DNA from: JBBRDU01 sp038230335
GTDB lineage: Bacteria > Verrucomicrobiota > Verrucomicrobiia > Chthoniobacterales > UBA10450
Direction of reading: 5' to 3'
NCBI GenBank assembly: GCA_038230335.1
Contig: JBBRNL010000002.1
Location: forward strand, 310,001 to 374,000
DNA: 64,000 nucleotides
Below are positions 8,879-18,822 of this stretch, piece by piece. The translations under genes and the position numbers were made by a program. The notes below the pieces were generated by a model. That model was given only the letters and a program-made list of their open reading frames with translations. It was not told the DNA's origin and did no database searches. Positions within the stretch are counted from its first letter, which is position 1, and each line of letters begins with the position of its first letter.

Positions 8879-10143
8879 TGCCGACCGTCGCCAAATACGC
8901 CAAGGAAACGTTTTGGGCGCTCGCCGCCAAAGCGGCTGCCTTCATTTTTTACTACGCGCTTCTCTTCTACCTCACGCGCAGGATGACGGTGGATGCCTGG
9001 GGCAACTGGTCCGCCTTCGTCGCGTTGCTCAACATTATCCTCCTCACCTCCGATCAGGGGGTTAACGTGGCGAGCAAGCGCTACATCGCGCAGGCTCGTA
9101 ACGACGAGTCGCTTCCGGAGGTCATTCGATCGACCCTTGTTCTACGCCTGCTCGCCAGCCTTGCCTATACCGCTGCGATCGCAGCGCTCCTTTGTCCGTT
9201 ACTCCGGTTGCTGCACCAGGAAAGCCTGATCGGCTTGATGCAGCGCAGCCTTCTCCTCGTCGCTCTTTATGGTCTGCTCGAGTATTTCAAGAATCTGTTC
9301 GAAGCGCTTCATCGGTTGCGCTTCACTTTTCTCGTCAATTTTATCGAACACGGCGCGAAGTTCGCGCTGGTTCTTCTGCTCTTCCGCGGCGGCGATGATT
9401 TTGTGGCGATTGTTACAGCCTTCACCATCGCGGTCGGGTTGGCCGCGGTGGCCGGCCTTCTTTTTGCCACGGGAACGATCCCGGGCATTTTGAAAATGGC
9501 GGTAGCTTGGCCGCTGGCGCTTCGGACCTACCTCTATAGTCTTCCGGTTTTTCTAATGTCGATCGGAGGATTCATCGCTTTGGAAATTGACACAATCATG
9601 TTGAAAAACATGAGCGACGCGTATCAAACCGGCATCTATTCTGCCGCCAAAAGTATCGTGATTTATCTGCCTCATCTGAGCCTGGCCTTCAGCATGGGAA
9701 TCATTCCTGGTCTGGCTGTCTTTGATGCGGAGAGCGCGGCCGTGAACCGTCGTTTCTTTCATCGAACCTTGCTGGCGATCAGCGGCATTTACCTTTTGAT
9801 CAGTGGAGGTGTGGTCGCCTTTGCCTTCTTCGGCGTCGGCATTTTCTTTAAGCCAGAATACCACGCGGCTTCCACGCCACTTCTTTTCCTGACTCCTTTC
9901 GTCATCTTGAGTGGCGTGAGTGGTTACTGCGGAAATCTTCTGGATTACCGGGGTCTCGCCTGGATCAGGTCGCTCAATTTCGGAGTGACCATTATCCTTA
10001 ACGTGCTTCTCAATTTATGGTGGATCCCGAAATGGGGAGCCGTCGGGGCAGCGGCTTCGTCGATTGCATTTCTGCCCTACTGCGCGCTCAACCTTTGGCA
10101 GGCCGACCGTGCTTTTACGGTTGATGCTGTCCCGAAAAAATAA
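8878..10143 (+). CDS. Polysaccharide (lipid-linked oligosaccharide) flippase, Wzx/MATE-like
   Basis: A 421-residue integral membrane protein with about 12 predicted helices and charged loops, matching the polysaccharide biosynthesis/oligosaccharide flippase family. It would move an undecaprenyl-linked glycan across the inner membrane. The ATG at 8878 overlaps the stop of the preceding GT4 gene by one base, and a GTG one codon earlier (8875) is also possible. Flippase plus surrounding glycosyltransferases imply a Wzx-type export route. No Wzy polymerase is recognised nearby unless one of the large membrane proteins downstream serves that role. Confidence 0.85.
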   Translation: MPTVAKYAKETFWALAAKAAAFIFYYALLFYLTRRMTVDAWGNWSAFVALLNIILLTSDQGVNVASKRYIAQARNDESLPEVIRSTLVLRLLASLAYTAAIAALLCPLLRLLHQESLIGLMQRSLLLVALYGLLEYFKNLFEALHRLRFTFLVNFIEHGAKFALVLLLFRGGDDFVAIVTAFTIAVGLAAVAGLLFATGTIPGILKMAVAWPLALRTYLYSLPVFLMSIGGFIALEIDTIMLKNMSDAYQTGIYSAAKSIVIYLPHLSLAFSMGIIPGLAVFDAESAAVNRRFFHRTLLAISGIYLLISGGVVAFAFFGVGIFFKPEYHAASTPLLFLTPFVILSGVSGYCGNLLDYRGLAWIRSLNFGVTIILNVLLNLWWIPKWGAVGAAASSIAFLPYCALNLWQADRAFTVDAVPKK

Positions 10144-10150
10144 CTGCACC

Positions 10151-10882
10151 ATGTCGCTTTACTCTGCCCGCAAGTGGGAAGCGCCCGATCGAAACTTCGT
10201 GGGCCACCGGGACACGCTCGTGCGCAACATGTCCCGTTATCATTTTGCCGCCGCGCAGGCGAGAGGCCGATGCCTCGATATTGGGTGTGGCCGCGGTTAC
10301 GGATTTGAATATCTCGCATCCAAATGTTCGTCCTGCGTGGGCTTGGACGTATCGGGTGATTTTCTGGCGGAAGCGCGTGCCCATTTTCCTGATGTTTCGT
10401 TCGTGCAGCATACGGCAGAAGAGCTGCCCTTTGACGATGCCGCGTTTGATACCATCACCAGTTTTGAAGTCATCGAACACGTGCAGGACGATGGCTCTTT
10501 CCTGCGTGAAATCCGGCGGGTGGCGGGTCTGCACGCCACGGTTGCGATTTCGACGCCGAACCGGGCGGTCGCATCGGGCGGCCGGGAAAGACCACTCAAC
10601 AAATTCCATGTCCGCGAGTATTCGCCCCCGGAATTCCAGGGTCTGCTGGAGTCCGTTTTCACCCGCGTCGAGCTCTTCGGACAATTCGATGGCCCCGCTG
10701 GGCCCGCAGCCCGGAAGGCATTGGTTGATCGAATTCCGGTCCGTCTCAAGTACCTTATTCCGGCCTACGTTCAGGACGTCATCAGTGTGACGATTCGCCC
10801 GCCCCTTAAGATTGAGGATTGCCGGTTTGAGCCCGCCGGTTTTGAGGGTGCGCACACGCTTTACGCAATGTGTCACACCTGA
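10151..10882 (+). CDS. Class I SAM-dependent methyltransferase
   Basis: A 243-residue Methyltransf_11-type protein. Motif I is CLDIGCGRGYGFEYLA (about 39-54), followed by VGLDVSGDFL (strand 2), ELPFDDAAFDTITSFEVIEHV (about 94-114) and a final strand. It differs from the paralogous pair at 6894 and 10893 in sequence and motif style. It starts 7 bp after the flippase gene, so it is part of the same operon. The ATG at 10151 is preferred because the in-frame extension upstream lies inside the flippase gene. The likely substrate is a glycan or its lipid carrier, inferred only from context. Confidence 0.85.
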   Translation: MSLYSARKWEAPDRNFVGHRDTLVRNMSRYHFAAAQARGRCLDIGCGRGYGFEYLASKCSSCVGLDVSGDFLAEARAHFPDVSFVQHTAEELPFDDAAFDTITSFEVIEHVQDDGSFLREIRRVAGLHATVAISTPNRAVASGGRERPLNKFHVREYSPPEFQGLLESVFTRVELFGQFDGPAGPAARKALVDRIPVRLKYLIPAYVQDVISVTIRPPLKIEDCRFEPAGFEGAHTLYAMCHT

Positions 10883-10892
10883 GCACCGGACA

Positions 10893-11675
10893 TTAGGGCG
10901 GCCCCATTTTCTGAAACAAGAACTCGTTGCAGCCCGTAAATCCCTCCGTTCTCTCGCAGCGAAGGAGTTGGAAATTGAAGCGAGCGAGAGTTCGTTCCAC
11001 TTCGGACGGGGAAGCGTATTCGTAAGGGAGTCCGCCCAGCCAGTCCCAAATGTCATGGCGAAGATCCATTCCCCGTGCGGCCAGCGGACGACGGCCCTGG
11101 CTGAGGCGGAGGGCGCGAAGGTAAAGAATCGGATAGAAGAACAGCACCATGGCTTCCTGTAGCAGACGGGGAACACCATTGAATACGGACTTCACCACGT
11201 GCCACCAGGGCGAGGTCCAATGCCTGTTGTAAATGGCAATGATCAGATATCCAAACGGCCTAACGAGCTCTGAGGCATGGGCGAATGCTTTATTCATATC
11301 GCCAGTATGATGCAGAACGCCCCAGCTGTAGACGACGTCAAAGCCACCCGCTTCTTTCTGTTCGCGGACAAATGCGTTATCCAAAATGGAGACAATTCTG
11401 GTCTCCGGCATAGGACAGGAGGGAAAGAAACGATGGGTGGCCGCCAGCGCGTCAATCGAGACAGGATCGATATCAATGCCAAAAACATCGGCGCCCGCTT
11501 CCGCCGCCAGAAAAAGGGGCAGACCCTGGCCGAAGCCGATATCGAGGAAGCGCTTCCCACGCAACTCGATCGGGCGCAGGAGCGATTGAAACGATGTGCG
11601 TGCTGCCGAAATCTTATCCGGCCTGAGGGCGTGCTCGGAATAGGAGAGCCAATTTTTTCCGAACGAAAAGTTCAT
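10893..11675 (-). CDS. Class I SAM-dependent methyltransferase (paralogue of 6894-7727)
   Basis: A 260-residue protein whose order of motifs (FSFGKNWLSYSEHAL, LDIGFGQGLPLFLA, GIDIDPVS, YSWGVLHHTGDM, and the C-terminal GFTGCNEFLF) follows the plus-strand methyltransferase at 6894 step by step. It lies on the opposite strand, convergent with the gene at 10151 with only 10 bp between stops. It sits directly downstream of a TylF-like methyltransferase, so those two may form a small minus-strand operon. Predicted activity is SAM-dependent methylation of a glycan-pathway metabolite. Confidence 0.85.
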   Translation of the reverse strand: MNFSFGKNWLSYSEHALRPDKISAARTSFQSLLRPIELRGKRFLDIGFGQGLPLFLAAEAGADVFGIDIDPVSIDALAATHRFFPSCPMPETRIVSILDNAFVREQKEAGGFDVVYSWGVLHHTGDMNKAFAHASELVRPFGYLIIAIYNRHWTSPWWHVVKSVFNGVPRLLQEAMVLFFYPILYLRALRLSQGRRPLAARGMDLRHDIWDWLGGLPYEYASPSEVERTLARFNFQLLRCERTEGFTGCNEFLFQKMGPP

Positions 11676-11717
11676 CTCAGCGCGCGCAAGGACAGGTAGT
11701 TTCCGCGGCGATTTGTC

Positions 11718-12491
11718 TTAACAAAGTGGAATGGCCCGGTCCATGACCGGCCGATGAGCGATTAGAAAACCTCCACCGTCGGGCAGCGCCAGCATCTTCT
11801 CCGGTTTGTCGGCTAAAAATTGATCGATTGCCTGGGTTGCTCCCGGGCAGGTCGTAATCCCGTAGTCGTCGCATACGATAATTCCACCCGGTTGCATACG
11901 GGGGTAGAAGAATTGCAGGCTTTCTCGCGTGGGATCGAGCAGATCGACATCAATATGGACGAACGAAAATTTCGCGTCGGCCACGTCCGGGAATCGGTCC
12001 GGAATCCAACCCGAATAAAATTTCGTGTCATTAAATTGGGCGAGCGCACGCCGAACTTCGTCGATCCCACAGTGGAGATCGCCTTTGCTCCAATGGGAGC
12101 CATCCGTGGCCGTCGGTTCGGACAGGCCTGCGAAGGAATCGAAGAGATGATGGGTTTTCGTTCCGGCCCGCGAGAACTTATTGGCGCAACAGACTAGGTA
12201 CGAAGTGGCTCCCTTATAAACACCGCACTCGGCCGTGTCGCCCGGTATATCAGCGGTCAGGCGCAGCAGTTGATAAACGATCCACTTCCGGTCGGCGTTC
12301 AGGAGCCGGTCTTCACCGAAGCGTTCGAGATACCTCGTAAATTCGGGGTCGCGCCACCAATCGAGCTGCGGCCATTTGAAACGATACGACGGCACGAGGA
12401 CCCGGCCGGCCCATTGCAGGATACGGAAGCGAGCGGCCAATCCAGCATTCCGGGCCAGACGCGGGATGTTTTTTTTCCACCTTTCGGTCAC
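11718..12491 (-). CDS. TylF/MycF-family (macrocin O-methyltransferase-like) methyltransferase
   Basis: A 257-residue protein with the hallmarks of the TylF family: ECGVYKGATSYL near residue 87 (SAM site), HHLFDSFAGLSEPT near 113, FSFVHIDVDLLDPTRESL near 170 (metal-binding acidic pair), and IIVCDDYG near 200. These enzymes methylate sugar hydroxyls in macrolides and are also common in bacterial glycan loci. The start codon is GTG at 12491, and the first helix is basic. It is divergent from the YfhO-like gene at 12586 and 42 bp upstream of the methyltransferase ending at 10893. O-methylation of a surface sugar is a reasonable inference. Confidence 0.85.
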   Translation of the reverse strand: MTERWKKNIPRLARNAGLAARFRILQWAGRVLVPSYRFKWPQLDWWRDPEFTRYLERFGEDRLLNADRKWIVYQLLRLTADIPGDTAECGVYKGATSYLVCCANKFSRAGTKTHHLFDSFAGLSEPTATDGSHWSKGDLHCGIDEVRRALAQFNDTKFYSGWIPDRFPDVADAKFSFVHIDVDLLDPTRESLQFFYPRMQPGGIIVCDDYGITTCPGATQAIDQFLADKPEKMLALPDGGGFLIAHRPVMDRAIPLC

Positions 12492-12585
12492 GGCCGTTCA
12501 GGTTCCGGCTATGGAGCGCTCATGACAAGCGCCGTCTGCCTGTGCGCGAAGGGCGCCACGGCTGCCTTTGAACATTCTCCCAGAC

Positions 12586-14982
12586 ATGACAGACTCCGGC
12601 GTGAAACAGAGGCCATCGTCAAAGGCTCGGAATTGGCATGTGCCCGTAGTGATCGGCGCATTACTGGTTCTTTGGCTGCTGATTTTCCGCAATTTTATCT
12701 GGGGCGGCGATACCCTCCTCTACAAGGACATCGGGAGCGACTCGATCAACGTCTCGTATCCTTACTATATCACGCTCTCGGATTATCTTCACGAGAAGGG
12801 GATTCCTTCATGGACCTTTCGCACGGGGATGGGGCAGAACCTTTTCCCGTATATCGGCACGGTGCTGGTGAGCCCCGTCGTCTGGTTGGGCAAGGGGATG
12901 ATCGCGCAGTCGATCGTTTACCAGCACCTCGTTTATGTTCTCGTGGCGGGAATTCTGTTTGCGAGATTTCTGGCTGATCGCGGGCTCACCTTCGCTGCGT
13001 GTCTCCTTGGCAGTCTGCTGCTCTCGTTTTCCGCTTATATGTGCATGGGCAGCTGCTGGTTTTTTCACGCGACCGAGCTGGTCTGTTTTACCGGCCTGCT
13101 TTTTGCCGCAGAGAAGGCGGCCGGCCGCGGCCACTGGGCTTATCTGGCCTTGGGCGTTGCCCTCACGGCATTCCTCGGTGCGTTTAACCTCTATCTGGCT
13201 GCACTCTTCCTCTGCTTATACGTACCGGCTCGATTATTGGAGCGAGGGTCTGAAAGCATCCGGCGTCTCGTTCGTCCGTGTGTTGTGCTTGCCGTCGTCG
13301 CGTTCCTGGGCGTCGCGCTGAGCGCAATCATCAGCGTAAATAATTTTTATGCGCTCTTGAATAGTCCGCGCGGTTCGGGCTCGGCCTCTCTGACAGGCAA
13401 ACTGATGTCTTCGTCTGTCCTCGGGCTCGAGTCGTCGCTGCATTACGTGACGGCGCTTTTGCGACCCTTCGGTAACGACCTGTTAGGCACAGGGAGCAGT
13501 TTTCATGGATGGCAAAACTATCTGGAAGCGCCCATGAGTTATTGTGGAATCATCTGCCTTGTGCTTCTGCCGCAGGTCTTTGTCGGCGCGAGTCGGCGCC
13601 AGCGCGGAATTTACGCGGGCCTCCTGCTCTTCCTCGTTATTCCGACCGTGTTTCCATGGTTCCGGCATTTGTTCTGGGCTTTTCAGGGCAACTACTATCG
13701 CGCTTACTCGCTCTTTTCCGTCTTCGGTGTGATCACGCTGGCCATGACCGCTTTCTCGCGTTACGCCGAAGGACGCGTTTTTAATTTGTGGTTGCTCGGA
13801 ATAACGGCAGCTGTCCTGGCCGGTATTTTGTATCTGCCTGTCGACCTCATGCAGAATCTGATCGATCGCCCGCTGCGCGTGTGGGCTTTGGTCATGATCG
13901 CGGCCCATGCTGCCGTCCTCGGCGGCGGGTATTTGTTGCGACGGCAACGTCTCGGGGCTTGGATCGTTATCTTGCTCGCAACGGGCGAGCTTTATTATTT
14001 CGATCGCATCACAGTGGTGGATGACCGGCCGGTTATCACCAAACAGGAGTTGACCGAACGGGTCGGCTACAATGACGAGACGGTCGATGTCATCCGCGAC
14101 CTGAAGGCGACCGACGAGAGTTTCTATCGCGTGACGAAGACGTTTCTCTCCGGCCTTGGCGTGTTTGGCAGCGTCAACGACGCCATGGTCTTCGGGTTTT
14201 TCGGAACATCGTCGTACAGCTCGTTCAATAACCTGGACTACACGAATTTTCTGCTCGCCCTCGATGTGATCGATCCCGAAATCATCGGCACCGATACGCG
14301 ATGGTCGCTCGGACTTCTGGGGCACCCGTTGCTCTCGACGTTTGCCTGTGAAAAATATGTCCTGACGGAGGATCCTGTACCATTCCAGACCGCGGAAGGG
14401 TATGAGTTCGTGAAAAATTATGGCCGAAGATATCTGTTCCGCAACCGCTTGTTTCTTCCTCTTGGACTGACGTTTCGCCAATACATTCCCGAAGATCAAT
14501 TCATTCAATTGGAGAGTGAGGCAAAAGCCGCCACGCTCTTGCATGCGGTGGTGCTTTCGAACGATGTCGCTCTCACGGCCGGAGGACTGACACGTCTGGA
14601 GGTGAGCGATTTAAAGGAGCAAATTCGCGGGACCGCCACGGTCGACCTCGTGGAATTGCGGCGGCGATCCTCTCTGGAGATGCGCCAATTTTCGGAAAAC
14701 AGGATCAAAGGAAACGTTCGTCTTGAGGGAAAGAGCGTTCTTGTCGTGCAGACGGCTTTCGATCGAGGATGGCACGCTTGGCAAGATGGACGAGCAGTGC
14801 CCGTTTCCAAAGTGGATGCCGGTTTGGTCGGCGTCGTTCTGGACGGAGGGATTCACGAGATTGAATTGTGTTACACCCCTCCTTTTCGGATTGTCGGAGG
14901 CGTCATTAGCCTGGTCGCTCTCGCCATCCTGGGCATGGCCGTTTATCGTTGGCCGCGAATGCAGATGGATTCCGTAAGATAG
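12586..14982 (+). CDS. YfhO-like large multi-spanning membrane protein
   Basis: A protein of about 798 residues with some 12 hydrophobic helices followed by a soluble C-terminal domain and one last helix (about 765-785). The N-terminal loop LLYKDIGSDSINVSYPYY after helix 1 carries the acidic residues typical of GT-C enzymes. The C-terminal segment DRGWHAWQDGRAVPV and the closing ELCYTPPFRIVGGVISL match the YfhO family, implicated in glycosylation of lipoteichoic or cell-wall polymers in Bacillus. Here it may add a sugar to an exported glycan. A TTG at 12568 could extend the protein by six residues; the ATG at 12586 is chosen. It starts the plus-strand membrane-protein block that continues with the TMTC-like genes. 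Confidence 0.75.
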   Translation: MTDSGVKQRPSSKARNWHVPVVIGALLVLWLLIFRNFIWGGDTLLYKDIGSDSINVSYPYYITLSDYLHEKGIPSWTFRTGMGQNLFPYIGTVLVSPVVWLGKGMIAQSIVYQHLVYVLVAGILFARFLADRGLTFAACLLGSLLLSFSAYMCMGSCWFFHATELVCFTGLLFAAEKAAGRGHWAYLALGVALTAFLGAFNLYLAALFLCLYVPARLLERGSESIRRLVRPCVVLAVVAFLGVALSAIISVNNFYALLNSPRGSGSASLTGKLMSSSVLGLESSLHYVTALLRPFGNDLLGTGSSFHGWQNYLEAPMSYCGIICLVLLPQVFVGASRRQRGIYAGLLLFLVIPTVFPWFRHLFWAFQGNYYRAYSLFSVFGVITLAMTAFSRYAEGRVFNLWLLGITAAVLAGILYLPVDLMQNLIDRPLRVWALVMIAAHAAVLGGGYLLRRQRLGAWIVILLATGELYYFDRITVVDDRPVITKQELTERVGYNDETVDVIRDLKATDESFYRVTKTFLSGLGVFGSVNDAMVFGFFGTSSYSSFNNLDYTNFLLALDVIDPEIIGTDTRWSLGLLGHPLLSTFACEKYVLTEDPVPFQTAEGYEFVKNYGRRYLFRNRLFLPLGLTFRQYIPEDQFIQLESEAKAATLLHAVVLSNDVALTAGGLTRLEVSDLKEQIRGTATVDLVELRRRSSLEMRQFSENRIKGNVRLEGKSVLVVQTAFDRGWHAWQDGRAVPVSKVDAGLVGVVLDGGIHEIELCYTPPFRIVGGVISLVALAILGMAVYRWPRMQMDSVR

Positions 14983-15022
14983 GAAGAACCCGTGATCTCT
15001 GCGTGATTTGAAAGGATTGGCC

Positions 15023-16882
15023 ATGAGTCCCCGGTGGGCTGTCCCCACGATCTGCGTTGCGCTGGTCGCGATGACCTGGGTTGTCTTCGGACAGACGCTC
15101 GCGCATCAGTTCGTTAACTACGACGATGCCAGCTACGTCTACGGGAACGCTGCTGTCCGCGCAGGCTTGTCCTTGCGGAGCGTGGCCTGGGCCTTTTCCC
15201 ACATCCATTCGCAGAACTGGCATCCGCTGACCACGCTCTCGCACATGCTGGACGTCCAGTTGTTTGGTCTCAACGCGAGCGGTCATCATTTCGTAAATGT
15301 GTTGCTGCATACGACGAGTGTTCTGCTGCTCTTTTTTGTCTTGCGCGAGATAACGGGCGCGACCTGGCGCAGTGCGTTGGTTGCGGCGTTGTTTGCCATT
15401 CACCCGCTGCACGTGGAGTCGGTCGCGTGGATCGCTGAGCGGAAGGATGTTTTAAGCGGCCTATTTTTTGTCCTGACGATCGGCGCCTATGCGCATTACG
15501 TCCGCTCGGAACGAAGGGTATTTTGGTACAGCCTTGTGGCGGTCATGCTTCTGCTTGGGTTGCTCTCCAAATCGATGCTGGTGAGTCTTCCTATCGTCTT
15601 GCTCCTTCTCGATTACTGGCCACTGGCCCGCATTAACGACCGGCGGACAGCGCAACGACTGATCGTGGAGAAGATCCCGTTGCTGCTCTTGGCGGCGGGT
15701 TCGTGTGTGGTCACGATTATCGCGCAAAGAGGAGCGACCGGTTCCGCCGCGGAGCTTCCTTTGATGTGGCGGCTCGAAAACGCGGCGGTAGCCTACGCAA
15801 TTTATATGGGGCAGATGTTGTGGCCGGCCCAATTGACCGTGTTTTACCCGCATCCGGAAAACACGCTGCCGGTCTGGGAAATCGGATTTGGGCTGAGTCT
15901 TATCGTTGGTTTGACTGTGGCTGCGTTCCTCACAGGGAAGAAATACCCATACATCGCGACAGGCTGGTTTTGGTACGTCGTGATGATGGTGCCGGTTATC
16001 GGGATCTTTCAGGTCGGTCTTCAAGGTCATGCCGATCGTTACACTTATCTTCCGCACATCGGACTTTATGTGATTATTATCTGGGGCGTCGCGGAACTCA
16101 TACACAAATTGCGCCTGCCCTCGACTGCCCGGGCGAGTGTCGCGATCACTGTTCTTATTGTCCTTGGCATCTGCGCGTGGCGCCAAGTCGCCTATTGGAA
16201 AGACAGCGAAACCCTGTGGACGCGTGCCCTCGCGGTATCGCCGGAGAGTGACGTGGCGCTGGCCGGCCTTGGGGGCGTTTTCCTTGCGACTGGGAAAGTG
16301 GATGCGGCCATTTCCAACTTTCAAGACGCGCTGCGTATTCGACCTAACAACGCAGAAGTGCATGGCACGCTGGCTGAAGCTTTAATGCGGAAGGGCCAAA
16401 CGCACGAAGCGATGTCGCACTGGGAGCGGGCGGTCGCTCTGCAACCGGAAGATGTGCAGGCGCACGACAAACTCGGAGCTTTGCTTGTGCAAGAGAGACG
16501 ACTGGGCGAGGGAACTGCGCAATGGCGCGAAAGTCTCAAGTACGATCATGACGATGCGAATGCCTTAAGTAATCTCGCCTGGGTTTTGGCCACGGCGCCG
16601 GAAGCCTCCGCCCGGAATGGTGTGCAAGCGGTGGAATTTGCTCGGCGCGCTTCCCATATGGCGGGAGACGCGAATCCTTTGATCTTACGAACCTTGGGCG
16701 CGGCCTACGCCGAGAACGGTGATTTTTCCAGTGCCATCGATGCCGCATCTCGAGGCGCGCAGTACGCGGTGGAACAGCACCAGTCCGCTTTGGCTAACGA
16801 GCTGCGCCAGAATATTGCCCTCTACAACGAGAGAACTCCTCTTCGTGACGTGAGCCTGACGAACTCTACCGGTTCGCCGTAG
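15023..16882 (+). CDS. TMTC-like membrane protein: GT-C-like domain plus TPR repeats (copy 1)
   Basis: A 619-residue protein with a multi-spanning N-terminal domain and a C-terminal TPR array (about residues 405-600). Loop 1 holds VNYDDASYV, the acidic pair where PMT/TMTC-type mannosyltransferases carry their catalytic Asp. NWHPLTTLSHMLD and HPLHVESVAWIAERKDVLS follow, the latter matching the TMTC signature after the second helix pair. TMTC proteins in animals O-mannosylate cadherins with dolichol-phosphate mannose; bacterial homologues are largely uncharacterised. The ATG at 15023 has AAAGGA just upstream. The tail LYNERTPLRDVSLTN is shared with two other copies. It is directly followed by copy 2 (stop to start 9 bp). 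Confidence 0.78.
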   Translation: MSPRWAVPTICVALVAMTWVVFGQTLAHQFVNYDDASYVYGNAAVRAGLSLRSVAWAFSHIHSQNWHPLTTLSHMLDVQLFGLNASGHHFVNVLLHTTSVLLLFFVLREITGATWRSALVAALFAIHPLHVESVAWIAERKDVLSGLFFVLTIGAYAHYVRSERRVFWYSLVAVMLLLGLLSKSMLVSLPIVLLLLDYWPLARINDRRTAQRLIVEKIPLLLLAAGSCVVTIIAQRGATGSAAELPLMWRLENAAVAYAIYMGQMLWPAQLTVFYPHPENTLPVWEIGFGLSLIVGLTVAAFLTGKKYPYIATGWFWYVVMMVPVIGIFQVGLQGHADRYTYLPHIGLYVIIIWGVAELIHKLRLPSTARASVAITVLIVLGICAWRQVAYWKDSETLWTRALAVSPESDVALAGLGGVFLATGKVDAAISNFQDALRIRPNNAEVHGTLAEALMRKGQTHEAMSHWERAVALQPEDVQAHDKLGALLVQERRLGEGTAQWRESLKYDHDDANALSNLAWVLATAPEASARNGVQAVEFARRASHMAGDANPLILRTLGAAYAENGDFSSAIDAASRGAQYAVEQHQSALANELRQNIALYNERTPLRDVSLTNSTGSP

Positions 16883-16891
16883 GTGAAACAA

Positions 16892-18817
16892 ATGTCGGAC
16901 TCATTGTCGCTGCGGCACCGGTCGATCCGAACGTTAGTCGTTGGCGGCGTCCTCGTTTGTCTTACATGGATCATTTTCGCGCAAACCCTCAGCCATGACT
17001 TCGTCAATTTCGACGACAACCAGTACATTTATCAAAATCAGGAGATCATCAGCGGCCTGCGCTGGCACGGCGTCGCTTGGGCCTTTACGCATAGCCACGC
17101 CAAACTCTGGCACCCGCTCACCACCATTTCACATATGGCGGATTGCCAGTGGTATGGCCTTCGTGCGGGTGGCCATCATTTCACGAACGTGCTTCTGCAA
17201 AGCTTCGCCGTCATTCTCCTGTTGCTCGTCTTTGTGCGGATGACCGGCCGCTTCTGGTCGAGCGCGTTTGTCGTCGCGCTCTTTGCCGTTCATCCGCTCA
17301 AGGTCGAATCGGTCGCGTGGGTGGCCGAGCGAAAAGATGTTTTGAGCGGTGTTTTATTCGCGCTGACGCTCGGAGCCTATGTTCATTATGTGCGGCGCCC
17401 TTCGGCGTGGCGTTACCTCTCGCTTTGCCTCGCTTTCAGTCTCGGCCTGATGTCGAAGGCGACGCTGGTGACGGTGCCGTGTCTGCTTTTGCTACTCGAT
17501 TATTGGCCCCTCCGCAGGTTCGCGACTCAACCGTCTCCCCGAGGAAAACACCGGCGGGGCGGATATTGGAGCGGACTGCCTCTGTGGTTGCGTCTAGTCG
17601 GAGAAAAGATTCCGCTTGTTGCCCTCGCGGCCGGTTCTTCTCTGGCGACCCTCATTTCGCAGACTCCCACGATTGGTTCCTTCGAAAGATTTCATCTGCT
17701 CTGGCGGATCAATAACGCGATCGTCACCTATGTGATTTATCTCGGCCAATTGTTTTGGCCGTCGCGGTTGGCTGTTTTCTATCCCCATCCGGAAGGCCAT
17801 GTTGCTTTGTGGCAAGTGGCACTGTCCGTGGTCCTTCTTAGTCTCATCACGATCACTGCCTTTATCCGGGGAAGGAAGTACCCCTATCTCATCGTGGGGT
17901 GGCTTTGGTATCTCGGCATGTTGGTGCCAGTCATCGGCCTTATTCAGGTGGGACTACAGGCGCGGGCGGATCGTTTCACTTATCTTCCGCACATCGGTCT
18001 TTATTTCATGGTGGCCTGGGGCCTAACGGATCTCACGGAAGGTTGGCGTTACCGTCGACAGACGCTGGTGGCGGGCGCAGCCGTAGTTCTGGCCGCGGCA
18101 ACTTACTGTGCGTTTATCCAGGCGACTTACTGGAAAGACAGTGTGTCGCTGTGGACACACACCCTCGCCGTCACGTCCGATAACGATGTCGCGCATCTTT
18201 GCATGGCGGCGGCCTTGATGTCGCGTGGTGACTCCGACCAGGCCATCTATCACTCTCGCGAAGCCGCGAAAATTCGCATCGATAATACCGGCATGTACGG
18301 ACATGTACCGGCGGTCTACGGGAAAGAGGAAAGCGAGCGAGCCATCGCGCACTGGGAAGAACGGATTCAGACACACCCTGAGGATGTACCGGCGCGCAAT
18401 AACCTGGGAGTGATTCTGTTTCAAGACGGTCGCGTGATCGAGGCCGTGGCGCGCTGGCAACAGAGTCTCGATATATATCCGGATGATGGAAATGCGCAGA
18501 ACAATCTGGCATGGGTGCTTGCCACTTACCCGGATCCAGTAATCCGAAACGCCGTCAAAGCGGTCGACCTTGCGGAGAAAGCGGTGGGCCATCCCGGCGG
18601 TAAGAACCCCACATGTTTGCGCACGCTCGCAGCGGCCTACGCCGAGAACGGCCGTTATCCGGATGCGGTGGCGACGGCACAAGGCGCCGCGGAATTAGCG
18701 AACACACAGCGCGACTTCGCGCTGGCCCGGACGATCGCGAGCGACATCACACTGTACGAGGCACATTCACCGTTGCGCGTCGCCGAGCCCGGCACCGCGA
18801 GCGCGCCCGCCCCGTGA
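16892..18817 (+). CDS. TMTC-like membrane protein with TPR repeats (copy 2)
   Basis: A 641-residue paralogue of the preceding gene. It shares VNFDDNQYIYQNQEI, LWHPLTTISHMAD, HPLKVESVAWVAERKDVLSG and a C-terminal TPR-rich region. It has a longer basic loop (about residues 213-230) than the other copies. ATG 16892 is preceded by AGGTG at good spacing, and a GTG at 16883 is an alternative. The terminal motif is weaker (LYEAHSPLRVAEPG). It is predicted to be an inner-membrane glycosyltransferase using a polyprenyl-phosphate sugar, with TPRs facing the opposite side to bind protein acceptors; this rests on family analogy only. Confidence 0.78.
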   Translation: MSDSLSLRHRSIRTLVVGGVLVCLTWIIFAQTLSHDFVNFDDNQYIYQNQEIISGLRWHGVAWAFTHSHAKLWHPLTTISHMADCQWYGLRAGGHHFTNVLLQSFAVILLLLVFVRMTGRFWSSAFVVALFAVHPLKVESVAWVAERKDVLSGVLFALTLGAYVHYVRRPSAWRYLSLCLAFSLGLMSKATLVTVPCLLLLLDYWPLRRFATQPSPRGKHRRGGYWSGLPLWLRLVGEKIPLVALAAGSSLATLISQTPTIGSFERFHLLWRINNAIVTYVIYLGQLFWPSRLAVFYPHPEGHVALWQVALSVVLLSLITITAFIRGRKYPYLIVGWLWYLGMLVPVIGLIQVGLQARADRFTYLPHIGLYFMVAWGLTDLTEGWRYRRQTLVAGAAVVLAAATYCAFIQATYWKDSVSLWTHTLAVTSDNDVAHLCMAAALMSRGDSDQAIYHSREAAKIRIDNTGMYGHVPAVYGKEESERAIAHWEERIQTHPEDVPARNNLGVILFQDGRVIEAVARWQQSLDIYPDDGNAQNNLAWVLATYPDPVIRNAVKAVDLAEKAVGHPGGKNPTCLRTLAAAYAENGRYPDAVATAQGAAELANTQRDFALARTIASDITLYEAHSPLRVAEPGTASAPAP

Positions 18818-18822
18818 GGTCA

